Assembly: GCA_900552005.1 (NCBI GenBank)
Contig: URXU01000001.1
Span: 124,001-188,000, forward strand
Source of the DNA: an uncultured Phascolarctobacterium sp.
Lineage (GTDB): Bacteria; Bacillota; Negativicutes; Acidaminococcales; Acidaminococcaceae
Length of the DNA: 64,000 nucleotides
Direction of reading: 5' to 3'
Shown here: positions 51,642-60,285 of the stretch, one piece after another
Position numbering within the stretch: the first letter of the stretch is position 1
How the letters are laid out: each line of letters begins with the position of its first letter
Notes under the pieces: model-generated
Told to the model about the DNA's origin: nothing
Databases searched by the model: none
The model's input: the letters and a program-made list of their open reading frames with translations, nothing else
Translations under genes and position numbers: made by a program

Positions 51642-52379
51642 TTAACGCAATATATACACTGCGGCCAACAAGTACATTATATTGCCGCATTCAGTTAAAA
51701 ATCCGTACGTATCACCGGTAAGCCCACCCAGCTGCTTCGCCAAATACCTTGCTAACATAAAACTGAGTACAAAGGCTGCAACACCGGCATAAAAATACTG
51801 CAGCCCGCAAGCTAATAATATTGCAGTACCTATAATGAAGGCTATATAGGAATAAGCAGGTTTGGCATAACTGGTAAACATATGTCCGATACCGGTTTTG
51901 CGCGCATATTTAAAATTCACTATATAATTAACCATGAAGGTTCGAGTAGCTGCTGACATGGCAATTAAGGCTATCGTCAGTTTCTGCCCGTCAATATATG
52001 TATATGCCGCTATTTTCAAAAGCACCAAGCATACCAAGGCAATAACCGCATTGGAACCCACATGGCTGTCTTTCATAATTTCCAGCATCCGCTCTCTATT
52101 ACGCGCACTAAATACGCCGTCAGAAGTGTCCATAAAGCCATCATACATTAACCCGCCGATAATCACTATTTCAGCTAAAATAAGCATTACCGCCCGCATG
52201 AATAACGGCGTCTGGAAATATAACAATATATAATTAGCAGCTCCCAAAAAGAGACCGATAACCAATCCTACCAGCGGAAAATAAGGAACGCTTCTGGAAA
52301 AATCATCATCACGCCAATCCGTACGGTTGGAAAAGCGTATCCTTGTCAAAAATTCCAGACAGGTTATAAAATCACGCAT
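51642..52379 (-). CDS. cobS: Adenosylcobinamide-GDP ribazoletransferase (cobalamin synthase)
   Basis: An integral membrane enzyme of 245 residues that joins adenosylcobinamide-GDP to alpha-ribazole phosphate. It has FLTRIRF, FPLVGLVIGLFLG, the active-site GLMYDGFMDTSDGVFSAR with its aspartates, MKDSHVGSNAVIAL and about six hydrophobic helices. The ATG at 52379 overlaps the cobT end by 8 bp and follows AGGTG by 5 nt. Confidence 0.93.
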   Translation of the reverse strand: MRDFITCLEFLTRIRFSNRTDWRDDDFSRSVPYFPLVGLVIGLFLGAANYILLYFQTPLFMRAVMLILAEIVIIGGLMYDGFMDTSDGVFSARNRERMLEIMKDSHVGSNAVIALVCLVLLKIAAYTYIDGQKLTIALIAMSAATRTFMVNYIVNFKYARKTGIGHMFTSYAKPAYSYIAFIIGTAILLACGLQYFYAGVAAFVLSFMLARYLAKQLGGLTGDTYGFLTECGNIMYLLAAVYILR

Positions 52380-53394
52380 GAGTGCACCTGCCAAGTTTAT
52401 TATATACATCAATCGCAGCCTGTAAAATTACTATTGCCAAGCTTGCACCCGTTCCTTCACCCAAACGCATGCCGGCATCGACAATAGGCGTCAATTGCAG
52501 CACGTCCAGCATTTTTTTGTGAGAAATTTCCGCACTGAGATGTGAACACAGCATATAATCAGCGCAGGCAGGATAAAGTCCGTAAGCCAACAGGGCGGCA
52601 GCAGTAGCGTTAACGCCATCTACCATGGTAGGCACGCGGCGTCTGGCGCCCGCAATAATCATACCTGCCAGGCCGGCATGGTCATAACCGCCAACCTTGC
52701 AGAGAATATCCATGGCATCTCCCTGAAGCGGTTTATTTTTAGCCAAACCATCACTGACAACCTGACGTTTGATTATCATACGCTCATCATTTATACCAGT
52801 ACCACGGCCAACCGTAAGTTCCGGCGGCAAGCCTAAAAAGGCAGATACAATCGCCGCTGTAGAAGTAGTATTGCCTATACCCATTTCTGCAGTTGCCAGC
52901 AGATTATAGCCCTGATCAATGCAGGCGTCCGCCATCTGCATACCGGCCTTCAGAGCCTGCTCAGCCTGCTGCCTTGTCATTGCCGGTCCCTGAGTAAAAT
53001 CTTCTGTGCCCCAGGCAACTTTCATCTGATGAACTTTCGGCAGATGGCTAAGATCAAAAGCCGTACCTACGTCAACTACAATTACATCAGCATTGGCGTG
53101 CCGCGCCATTACATTGGCACCGGCAGTTTCTCTCATATAGCCGTTAATCATCTGCATGGTAACTTCCTGCGGATAAGCACTGACACCATATTTGGCAATG
53201 CCGTGGTCCCCGCACATAAGCAGCATGGCAGTCTTAATTTTTTCCGGCAGCGGCTTGGCGGTCATTGCTGCATACAATTCTACCATTTCTTCCAGTTTTC
53301 CGAGACTTCCTTCGGGTTTTTCCATTTGCTGCCAGCCCGCTCTCACTTGAGCTGCTGCAGTTTTATCTAATGCCGGTATCTTAATATTTTCCAT
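52372..53394 (-). CDS. cobT: Nicotinate-nucleotide-base phosphoribosyltransferase CobT
   Basis: A complete CobT of 340 residues that makes the alpha-ribotide of the lower ligand. It has EKPEGSLGKLEEMVE, LMCGDHGIAKYGVSAYPQEVT, EMGIGNTTSTAAI, GRGTGINDE and the catalytic region GMRLGEGTGASLA with the Glu kept. The ATG at 53394 has AAGGAG 6 nt upstream and follows the cobU stop with 1 nt between. The base accepted (benzimidazole, purine or phenol) cannot be read from sequence. The paired second homologue raises phenolics. Confidence 0.9.
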   Translation of the reverse strand: MENIKIPALDKTAAAQVRAGWQQMEKPEGSLGKLEEMVELYAAMTAKPLPEKIKTAMLLMCGDHGIAKYGVSAYPQEVTMQMINGYMRETAGANVMARHANADVIVVDVGTAFDLSHLPKVHQMKVAWGTEDFTQGPAMTRQQAEQALKAGMQMADACIDQGYNLLATAEMGIGNTTSTAAIVSAFLGLPPELTVGRGTGINDERMIIKRQVVSDGLAKNKPLQGDAMDILCKVGGYDHAGLAGMIIAGARRRVPTMVDGVNATAAALLAYGLYPACADYMLCSHLSAEISHKKMLDVLQLTPIVDAGMRLGEGTGASLAIVILQAAIDVYNKLGRCTHA

Positions 53395-53395
53395 T

Positions 53396-53977
53396 CTATT
53401 CTCCTTCATCTTCAAATTTATAAGCCAGTTTCTTCACATCCACAGCCTGCCCTGCTACGCAGTAAAATACCCTGTCACAAGCAGCGGCTACTCGCTGATT
53501 GACCCATCCCGACAAATCGCTGTATTCTCTGCCCATCTTGGTGGCAGGAATAATACCGCTGCCAACTTCGTTGCTGACAAATACCACCAGTTTACCGCAT
53601 GCTTTAGCAGCTTGCAGCAATTTATCGATTTCAGCAAAAACATAATCACAGCGCTCAGCAAAAGTACCCTGCGGCGCATTTTTTCCATACATCATATTGG
53701 CCATATAGACTGTCAGACAATCAAATAAAACAGCGCCCGTATCGTCACTAAGACTCGCCAAAACATTTTCCGCATGATAGGGCGCCTCGTGATTTAGCCA
53801 TCTACCGCCTGCGCGTCTTGCCTGATGCAGGCGAACCCTTTCCGCCATTTCCTCATCTAAAATCTCAGCTGTAGCTATATAGTCGCATTTGGGAGAAAAA
53901 TGCAGGACATATTTTTCAGCAAATTCACTTTTCCCGCTTCGGGAACCGCCGGTAACAAGTACCAGTTTACTTTCCAT
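53396..53977 (-). CDS. cobU: Adenosylcobinamide kinase/adenosylcobinamide-phosphate guanylyltransferase
   Basis: A 193-residue bifunctional enzyme that phosphorylates and then guanylylates adenosylcobinamide. The P-loop is VTGGSRSGKSEFAE near the N-terminus. YIATAEILDEEMAERVRLHQARR, LFDCLTVYMANMM and FVSNEVGSGIIP follow, the last two being CobU-specific. GGGAGG is 12 nt before the ATG, slightly long. It is the first gene after the cobalamin riboswitch and starts the operon cobU-cobT-cobS-cobT2-cobC. The set covers nucleotide-loop assembly and salvage. Confidence 0.93.
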   Translation of the reverse strand: MESKLVLVTGGSRSGKSEFAEKYVLHFSPKCDYIATAEILDEEMAERVRLHQARRAGGRWLNHEAPYHAENVLASLSDDTGAVLFDCLTVYMANMMYGKNAPQGTFAERCDYVFAEIDKLLQAAKACGKLVVFVSNEVGSGIIPATKMGREYSDLSGWVNQRVAAACDRVFYCVAGQAVDVKKLAYKFEDEGE

Positions 53978-54002
53978 GATAAAAGATAACCTCCCTTCTA
54001 AA

Positions 54003-54033
54003 TAAAAAATCCTCCCATGGCCATGGGAGGACA
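54003..54033 (-). terminator. Expression-platform terminator of the cobalamin riboswitch
   Basis: A 22-bp perfect palindrome at 54010-54031 folds to a 9-bp stem with a GGCC loop. Six Ts follow on the minus strand, 27 bp before cobU. Confidence 0.88.
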
Positions 54034-54057
54034 TAAAAATTCTGCATATACGAAAAC

Positions 54058-54246
54058 CAGCCTATCTCCCGTAGGCCACACGGTTTCGTGACAGGCAGGT
54101 CTCCTGGCTTAGCTTCATCATTCAGCGCGCCTTCCCGGCCCTTAGCCAGTGACATTTTGCGCGAACTCCACTTACAGTAGCGGGACTGCTCCGGATTCTC
54201 ACCGGTATTCCCTTTTCAGCACTAACCGCAGTTAATGCACCTGTCA
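54058..54246 (-). promoter_or_regulatory. Cobalamin riboswitch
   Basis: The adenosylcobalamin-class aptamer upstream of cobU. The B12 box AAGCCAGGAGACCTGCC lies at 54094-54110. P1 is TGACAGG/CCTGTCA (54089-54095 with 54240-54246), and GGTGAGAATCCGG and the GTCCCGCTACTGTAAG L5 element are present. A P13-like hairpin (54060-54076, stem GCCTA/TAGGC) exposes CGGGA, complementary to TCCCG in L5 (54181-54185), the known kissing-loop contact. A terminator follows, so cobamide binding should end transcription before cobU. Confidence 0.95.
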
Positions 54247-54299
54247 ATATTTTCCAATAATTTATATTCTACGTAAACTGAAAAACTCCTGCTGTAAAA

Positions 54300-54333
54300 A
54301 TAAAAAGCGGACTAAAACTTGTCCGCTTTTATT
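54300..54333 (-). terminator. Intrinsic terminator after the carboxylesterase gene
   Basis: Stem AAAAGCGGAC/GTCCGCTTTT (54303-54312 with 54321-54330). T-rich on the minus side. Confidence 0.88.
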
Positions 54334-54334
54334 T

Positions 54335-56005
54335 TTATTGATTATGATATTTGGCATCCAGCTTCTGACTGAACCATCTGCCATTTAAAACATAATGCAT
54401 AATATATTGTTTATCGTCTTCTTTGATGCTGCTATCCGCTTCCATTTCCTGTAAAACGTCATCATAACTTGTAGCATCATGACGCAAATATACAAGTGCA
54501 CTGTTTTTATCGGCATCAAAAACCATTTCAGCACGATTTTTCTTATTCCATTTATCCCAATGCTGCGGCAGCAGTTCATTATTGGGGTTGCCGGTTCTGA
54601 TGAAACTTGCCAAAGATGCGGTAAATACTTTACTTAACTCTTGCGCGCCTACTGTTTGAAAAATATCGGTGTTTTGGGTATAAGGATATGGCTGATCAGT
54701 AATAAAAGGCAAAAAGATGCCATGTACCGCACCGGTTTTCAAAACATATTGCTCTCCGGATACGGCTGGATTATGCGCAAATTCGAATTTGCATACATAA
54801 ATATCATTATCATAGTGGTCATAAATTTTCTGCGCAGCTTCCTGCCCGTTAAAATATCCGTAAAGCTTGCTGCCATATTTATTGGCGAAAGCAAATTCCT
54901 GTCCGTCGTAAGTTCCCGGTTGAATTTTAGCCAGTCTGTTCTTAAAATATGGATCACGGGAAACAAAAGAGCTGAATTCATCAGCGCTGGCCAACATAAG
55001 TAATGGCACGCTGTTCATTTTCTTAACATCAAAGCCTTGTGCCGGCAATACATATCCGTCCGCATAAAGATGCGGAAAAGATTTCATTCTGATAACAGCG
55101 CCGGCCATTACCGGCGCCAGTCTTTCGGCCGGCAGCTTATTAAGATATTCCCTAACATCTGCAGCATCGCTGAGCAGCCAGCGAGCAGCGGCGTCAGTAT
55201 CTGTAAATAAGCCATCTTCCACAGCTAAAGGAGCAAGATTTTCAGCAAGTATCTGTTGGCTTTCTTTATAGTCAGCTACAGTTAAACCTCCGCTGAAAGA
55301 AATAGCCTTATTAAATTTATCTTTAAAAACAGGTGAAATCAGCATAGCCATAACATCACGGCCGCCGGCAGAAAAACCACTTACCGTGATATTATGCGGA
55401 TTACCGCCAAAACCGGCAATATTCCTTTTAATCCAATCAAGTGCAAAGGCCTGGTCCAGCAAACCATAGTTGCCGGAATCTGCCAGCTTGTCACCACTGT
55501 GCAAGGCTGATAGATTATTAAAACCTAAAACCCCTAAACGATACTGTACGGAAACATAAACAGCATTTGCCTCAGCTGCAAATTTATCACCAATCCACAA
55601 TCTGCTGTTGCTGGTCTGATTGTTGCCGCCATGAACAAATACTATTACCGGCAGATTACGCTCCTTAGTGTCCGGACGATAAATATCCAAAGTCAGGATA
55701 CCTTCCTTACCAATAACCTGCTTGCCATTAAACTGAATATTCGCAGGAGCATATTTATCACATATTTTTACTCCATCATAGGCCGGTGCAGGCTGCGGAT
55801 TTTTCCATCTGTTTTTACCGTCAGCAACAGCAGCATAAGGTATACCAAGCCATTTTACATTATGATAACGTTCATCATAAATACCCTCTACCTTACCGGC
55901 ATCAGTTGCAACCACATTGTTGAAATTAGCTGCCCAAAGAATATTGCCAGCTAAAATCTGCAGTAAGCAGAAAATACTGACCAGCGAAAAAATTTTAAAT
56001 CTCAT
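54335..56005 (-). CDS. Secreted type B carboxylesterase
   Basis: A 556-residue alpha/beta-hydrolase of the carboxylesterase/para-nitrobenzyl esterase group. It begins with a signal peptide (about residues 1-26, cut near LWAAN), so it is exported. It has VFVHGGNNQTS as the oxyanion-hole region (GGN rather than GGG), nucleophile elbow GFSAGG and the catalytic histidine in GAVHGIFLPF; the acid is probably in the DEFSSF stretch. GGGGGAG precedes the ATG. It is a lone gene beside a decayed mobile-element region. Substrate unknown; host- or diet-derived esters are possible. Confidence 0.88.
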   Translation of the reverse strand: MRFKIFSLVSIFCLLQILAGNILWAANFNNVVATDAGKVEGIYDERYHNVKWLGIPYAAVADGKNRWKNPQPAPAYDGVKICDKYAPANIQFNGKQVIGKEGILTLDIYRPDTKERNLPVIVFVHGGNNQTSNSRLWIGDKFAAEANAVYVSVQYRLGVLGFNNLSALHSGDKLADSGNYGLLDQAFALDWIKRNIAGFGGNPHNITVSGFSAGGRDVMAMLISPVFKDKFNKAISFSGGLTVADYKESQQILAENLAPLAVEDGLFTDTDAAARWLLSDAADVREYLNKLPAERLAPVMAGAVIRMKSFPHLYADGYVLPAQGFDVKKMNSVPLLMLASADEFSSFVSRDPYFKNRLAKIQPGTYDGQEFAFANKYGSKLYGYFNGQEAAQKIYDHYDNDIYVCKFEFAHNPAVSGEQYVLKTGAVHGIFLPFITDQPYPYTQNTDIFQTVGAQELSKVFTASLASFIRTGNPNNELLPQHWDKWNKKNRAEMVFDADKNSALVYLRHDATSYDDVLQEMEADSSIKEDDKQYIMHYVLNGRWFSQKLDAKYHNQ

Positions 56006-56036
56006 TGTTCTCCCCCTAATAAAATATTAAATGAAT

Positions 56037-56063
56037 ATAAAAAACCCGGCATACACCGAGTTC
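56037..56063 (-). terminator. Orphan terminator-like hairpin
   Basis: AACTCGG/CCGGGTT with one mismatch and a TGTATG loop, then a T-run on the minus strand. No minus-strand gene lies in the 770 bp upstream, so it is probably left over from a lost gene. Confidence 0.45.
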
Positions 56064-56504
56064 ATTAGAACAAGATTATTTAATCTATCTAATTGATGTT
56101 GAGATATATCCCCATGCTATCCAAAAACATTTTCTATTATATCATATATATTATACAATAGAAACATCTGCTCTTATACATTCCATATATTCCACAAATC
56201 TCTTAAACTAATTTCAAACTCATTATTGTAATGTACAATGATAAACTCGTAATACTGTTGGTATTTCAAATACGGAAGTTATAATAGCTTAATTAACATC
56301 AGTATTTAATGTTTATGCTCTTTATCAGTCCACCGGTATTTTCTTAACTGAAGATTACAACTTACTGGAAAATCCTGTAAGCTTAATATAAATAACAGAG
56401 GAAAATATAGCTGGTTTATGTCTTGCATCAGGTCCAGTAGGTCTTTTAGCTGGTCTGCTTGCTAATGATAATAAAAGAATGTTTGCTGTGCTTTTAAAAT
56501 ATTA

Positions 56505-56756
56505 CCTGATTATCGTTATGAATCATGTAAAGAACTCAATCTACCAAAATTTAGTCCACATATTCTACGCCACAGCTATGCTTCATTACTATATAATCAA
56601 TCTAAAAATATATTGGTTGTTTCTAAATAAATAGGTCATAAAGGCCCTGCAATAACTTATGAAGTGTATTCCCACATGCTTCCGGAAGAAGATAGAAAAG
56701 CTATTGATAACTTGGAAAATATAGAAGCAAAAACTGTAGAAACAATAGAAATTTAG
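56505..56756 (+). pseudogene. Tyrosine recombinase (phage-type integrase), C-terminal remnant
   Basis: The plus strand encodes about 84 codons similar to the integrase catalytic end: LPKFSPHILRHSYASLLYN, then KNILVVSK, a stop, and IGHKGPAITYEVYSHMLPEE, ending ETIEI. The HxxR box, the late His and the nucleophile Tyr are all visible. An in-frame TAA at 56628-56630 breaks it and the N-terminal two thirds are missing. It is a relic of an integrative element or phage. Confidence 0.8.
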
Positions 56757-56794
56757 AATATAAAACTCATATTAAACTCAATAGCCATTATACA

Positions 56795-56824
56795 AAAAGA
56801 AACCCCAGCATAGCTGGGGTTTTT
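56795..56824 (-). terminator. Intrinsic terminator after tsf
   Basis: Stem AAACCCCAGC/GCTGGGGTTT (56800-56809 with 56813-56822). T-run on the minus side. Confidence 0.88.
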
Positions 56825-56833
56825 AAAGCTTAA

Positions 56834-57712
56834 TTATTTAATTTGGCTCATAACTTCTGCAGCAAAGTCTTCCTGTTTCTTTTCAATGCCTTCGCCCAGT
56901 TGGAAACGAGCAAATTCAGCTACTTCAGCATTATTAGCTTTCAGCAGTTTAGCAATGGTCTGATCCGGATCTTTAACAAATTCTTGATCCAGCAGGCATA
57001 CTTCTTTGTAGAATTTTTGAATACGGCCAATAACCATTTTTTCAATAATTTTTTCAGGTTTGCCTTCATTGCGAGCCTGTTCGGACAGTACTTCTTTTTC
57101 ATGTTCGAGTTCGCTTGCAGGAACCTGTTCACGGTTCAGATAGCTCGGATTAGCAGCAGCAATATGCATTGCAACATCTTTGCCCAGTTCTGCGCTGCCA
57201 CCCTGCATGTTTACCAGAACACCGATTTTGCCGCCGCCATGAATATAAGCAGCAACTACGCCTTCGGGAACTTCATAACGTGCGAAACGACGAACAGAAA
57301 TATTTTCACCGATTTTAGCGATGCTTTCGGTTACCAATGCGGAAACAGTTTTGCCTTCAATTTCAGAAGCCATTAAAGCGTCCATATCAGCAGGATTGGT
57401 TGCTGCAATATGAGCAGCAATAGCATTAACCAATGCTTTGAAATTATCAGTTTTAGCAACAAAGTCGGTTTCGCAGTTAACTTCTACGATAACGCCAACT
57501 TTGCCCTCTTCACTTACATAAGATGCAACAACACCTTCAGCAGCTACGCGGCTTGCTTTTTTAGCAGCAGCAGCCAGACCTTTTTCACGCAAAAAGTCGA
57601 TAGCTTTATCCATATCGCCTTCTACAGCGGTCAGAGCTTTTTTGCAGTCCATCATACCTGCGCCGGTACGTTCACGCAGTTCTTTAACCAATGCAGCAGT
57701 AATTTGAGCCAT
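56834..57712 (-). CDS. tsf: Translation elongation factor Ts
   Basis: Nucleotide exchange factor for EF-Tu, 292 residues. It has ITAALVKELRERTGAGMMDCKKALTAVEGDMDKAIDFLREKG (the TGAGMMDCKKAL signature), the TDFVAKTDNF motif and the dimerisation domain with VAMHIAAANP. GGAGG lies just before the ATG. It follows rpsB by 27 nt in the universal rpsB-tsf pair. Confidence 0.97.
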   Translation of the reverse strand: MAQITAALVKELRERTGAGMMDCKKALTAVEGDMDKAIDFLREKGLAAAAKKASRVAAEGVVASYVSEEGKVGVIVEVNCETDFVAKTDNFKALVNAIAAHIAATNPADMDALMASEIEGKTVSALVTESIAKIGENISVRRFARYEVPEGVVAAYIHGGGKIGVLVNMQGGSAELGKDVAMHIAAANPSYLNREQVPASELEHEKEVLSEQARNEGKPEKIIEKMVIGRIQKFYKEVCLLDQEFVKDPDQTIAKLLKANNAEVAEFARFQLGEGIEKKQEDFAAEVMSQIK

Positions 57713-57739
57713 TAGTTATTCCTCCTACTTTAAATTAAA

Positions 57740-58477
57740 TTATTCAGCGTCTTCAGCAGCAACTGCTTCTTCGGCAGCAGCTTCTTCAGTCTGCATGCCC
57801 TGACGGCCTTCCAAAACAGCGTCTGCCATTTTAGCGGTCAGCAGTTTTACAGCGCGGATTGCATCGTCATTTGCAGGAATTACATGATCGATTTCATCCG
57901 GATCACAGTTGGTGTCAACAGTTGCAACGATAGGAATATTCAGCTTGTGTGCTTCAAGAACAGCGATATGTTCTTTGCGGGGGTCAACGATGAACAGTGC
58001 GCCCGGCAGTTTTTTCATATCTTTAATGCCGCCCAGATATTTGGTCAGTTTTTCCATTTCATGACGCAGGCCGATAACTTCTTTTTTCGGCAGTACATCA
58101 AAAGTGCCGTCAGCTTCCATTGCTTCCAGTTTGCGAAGACGTGCAATACGGGTTTGAATGGTTTTGAAGTTAGTGAGCATGCCGCCCAGCCAACGTTCGT
58201 TTACATAGAACATGTTGCAGCGGGTAGCTTCTTCTTTCATAGCTTCCTGAGCTTGTTTTTTAGTACCAACAAACAGAATGTTTTCACCGCTGGCAGCTAC
58301 TTCACGGATGAAGTTATAAGCTTCGTCAACTTTTTTTACGGTTTTTTGCAGGTCGATGATGTAGATACCATTACGTTCGGTGAAAATGTAAGGAGCCATT
58401 TTAGGGTTCCAGCGACGGGTTTGGTGACCAAAATGTACACCAGCTTCAAGTAATTGTTTCATAGAGATAATTGCCAT
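57740..58477 (-). CDS. rpsB: 30S ribosomal protein S2
   Basis: S2, 245 residues. It has ISMKQLLEAGVHFGHQTRRWNPKM, IIDLQKTVKKVDEAYNFI, VNERWLGGMLTNFKTIQTRI, LFIVDPRKEHIAVLEAHKLNIP and VDTNCDPDEIDHVIPANDDAIRAVKL. It ends in an acidic AAAEEAVAAEDAE tail. The ATG at 58477 has AGGAGG 8 nt upstream. It has a strong promoter and a leader of about 95 nt. Confidence 0.97.
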   Translation of the reverse strand: MAIISMKQLLEAGVHFGHQTRRWNPKMAPYIFTERNGIYIIDLQKTVKKVDEAYNFIREVAASGENILFVGTKKQAQEAMKEEATRCNMFYVNERWLGGMLTNFKTIQTRIARLRKLEAMEADGTFDVLPKKEVIGLRHEMEKLTKYLGGIKDMKKLPGALFIVDPRKEHIAVLEAHKLNIPIVATVDTNCDPDEIDHVIPANDDAIRAVKLLTAKMADAVLEGRQGMQTEEAAAEEAVAAEDAE

Positions 58478-58579
58478 TTTTCTTTCCTCCTGTTTTTTCC
58501 TCCGCAAAACTCATTTCCATCTTAACCACAAGGGACAGCAGACAGATTATTTTGCGTGTGTATTTTTACACCAGCATGA

Positions 58580-58608
58580 ATTATAACATATCATTATTAA
58601 ATATACAA
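58580..58608 (-). promoter_or_regulatory. Promoter of rpsB-tsf
   Basis: TTGTAT (58603-58608), exactly 17 nt, then a perfect TATAAT (58580-58585). In the leader, CGCAAAA (58550-58556) can pair with TTTTGCG (58503-58509), just above the ribosome binding site. Confidence 0.7.
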
Positions 58609-58653
58609 GAAATTTTTCAGATATTGTTCCGTATTTTACAATAATTACTGCCT

Positions 58654-60147
58654 TTAATATTGCCGCCGCATGCTTCTGTAAATGATAAACATACTAATCA
58701 GCATAGAGCCTACGGCAGCCGCCATGCCACTCCAGCCATTATTTAAAATTCCCGCAGTCAGATAACCCAAAAACGAGCAGCCGCCAACAATTAAAACATA
58801 AGGTATCTGAGTGCTGACATGATCAATGTGATTGCACTGGGCGCCGGCAGATGCCAAGATTGTCGTATCAGAAATCGGTGAAACATGGTCACCGCCTACG
58901 GCGCCGGCCAAAACTGCACCAATGCATACAACCAGTAATTGATTTTCCGTTCCCAAAACAGCTAATACGATGGGTATTAAAATACCAAAAGTACCCCAGG
59001 AAGTACCTGTTGCGAAAGCCAGGCCCATGGCAACCAGGAAAAACATTGCCGGTAAAAACATACCAACTGCCGCATTGGTATCGACAACTTTTCCTACATA
59101 TCCGCCGATATTCAGATATTCTTCACTACACACACCGGATAATGTCCAAGCCAGGCATAAAATAAACAACGCCGGTGTCATAGCACGAAATCCCTGATTA
59201 AAGCATTCGCAAAATTTATTAAACTGCAGCACGCCGCGTGGCACATATAACAGGAAAACAAAAATCAAAGCCGTAAAAGATCCTATTACCAATCCTTTAG
59301 AAGAATTACAACCCGCAAAAGCTTCTGATACGTTTGCTCCCTCTAAAATGCCGCCCGTATAGAGCATACCAAAAATACAGCCGCCAATCAGCACCAAAAG
59401 AGGCAGCAGCAAATCAGCAATACCGCCATGCCCTTCAATTTTCTCCGCTTCTTCATCTTTATATTCATCCGGAACTTTTGCCTGACTGCCATATTTATTT
59501 TCAAAAGCCGCCATCGCAGCAAAATCCCTGCTGGTCCAGATTAAAAACAGTAAAAAGAAAATTGTCAGCCATGCATAAAAGTTAAAAGGAATAGTTTGCA
59601 AAAATAAGGCAAAGCCGTCAATATCACTGTTTTCAGGTAATGAAGAGCTTACTGCCGCAGCCCAGCTGGAAACAGGGGCAATTATGCATACGGGCGCTGC
59701 CGTAGCGTCGATAATATACGCCAGTTTAGCTCTGGTAATATTAAATTTATCTGTTACTGGGCGCATAACCGTGCCCACAGTCAGACAGTTAAAATAATCA
59801 TCGATAAAAATCAGCATACCTAAAAAAGACGTTACCAATAGCGCACTGCGCTTGCCCTTAATATTAGCAGCCGCCCATTCTCCATAAGCTTTAGAAGCGC
59901 CAGATTTGGAAATTGCCGCTACAATAATACCCAGCAAAACTAAAAAAACCAGTATATTGACATTATCGCCCACCTTACTGGACATTACGGAAAACATAAT
60001 ATCAACAGCCGCCAAAAAACTAAAGCCGCTGAACAAGAGAGCTCCCGACAAAATACCAATAATTAAAGACATATAAACTTCCTTAGTTACCAGCGCTAAA
60101 ATAATGGTGATAACCGGAGGTACCAAAGACCAAATTGTTTCAGACAT
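58654..60147 (-). CDS. NhaC-family Na+/H+ (or hydroxy-acid/Na+) antiporter
   Basis: A 497-residue membrane protein with about twelve helices. Family motifs include LVTKEVYMSLIIGILSGALLFSG, IFIDDYFNCLTVGTVMRPVTDKF, IAPVSSWAA, FATGTSWGTFGILIP and GAVGGDHVSPISDTTILAS. NhaC members include simple Na+/H+ antiporters and MleN, which exchanges malate-H+ for lactate-Na+ in Bacillus. Lying next to racemases and a 2-hydroxy-acid dehydrogenase, a hydroxy-acid exchanger is plausible. The ATG at 60147 has GGGAG upstream, closely spaced. Confidence 0.85.
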   Translation of the reverse strand: MSETIWSLVPPVITIILALVTKEVYMSLIIGILSGALLFSGFSFLAAVDIMFSVMSSKVGDNVNILVFLVLLGIIVAAISKSGASKAYGEWAAANIKGKRSALLVTSFLGMLIFIDDYFNCLTVGTVMRPVTDKFNITRAKLAYIIDATAAPVCIIAPVSSWAAAVSSSLPENSDIDGFALFLQTIPFNFYAWLTIFFLLFLIWTSRDFAAMAAFENKYGSQAKVPDEYKDEEAEKIEGHGGIADLLLPLLVLIGGCIFGMLYTGGILEGANVSEAFAGCNSSKGLVIGSFTALIFVFLLYVPRGVLQFNKFCECFNQGFRAMTPALFILCLAWTLSGVCSEEYLNIGGYVGKVVDTNAAVGMFLPAMFFLVAMGLAFATGTSWGTFGILIPIVLAVLGTENQLLVVCIGAVLAGAVGGDHVSPISDTTILASAGAQCNHIDHVSTQIPYVLIVGGCSFLGYLTAGILNNGWSGMAAAVGSMLISMFIIYRSMRRQY

Positions 60148-60186
60148 AGACTCCCTACTTTCCAAAATTTTCTGAACAGCTTATTT

Positions 60187-60214
60187 ATTATACCATTTTA
60201 CACACAAACAGCAA
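60187..60214 (-). promoter_or_regulatory. Promoter of the NhaC-family gene
   Basis: TTGCTG (60209-60214), 16 nt, then a perfect TATAAT (60187-60192). It lies just past the upstream terminator, so the gene can be expressed independently. Confidence 0.55.
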
Positions 60215-60235
60215 CAGCTAAATATCGGCAAAAAG

Positions 60236-60274
60236 AAAAATACCCGCACCTAAATTAAGATGCGGGTATTTATC
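60236..60274 (-). terminator. Intrinsic terminator after the L-2-hydroxy-acid dehydrogenase gene
   Basis: Stem AAATACCCGCA/TGCGGGTATTT with a 12-nt loop. T-rich on the minus side. Confidence 0.85.
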
Positions 60275-60285
60275 AGCAACGGAAA

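Larger units (their letters stand above)
56006..56833. other. Non-coding, decayed A/T-rich region
   Basis: About 830 bp with no intact gene. It holds an orphan terminator-like hairpin (56041-56062), a short plus-strand open stretch around 56389-56619 that reads like a degraded gene but that I cannot name, a tyrosine-recombinase remnant (56505-56756) and the tsf terminator (56795-56824). Nothing recognisable lies between 56065 and 56385. Confidence 0.75.

Noticed and set aside
54242..54247. TTGACA as a -35 box upstream of cobU
   Set aside because: It overlaps the P1 stem of the cobalamin aptamer and has no -10 at 16-18 nt. The riboswitch promoter must lie further upstream.
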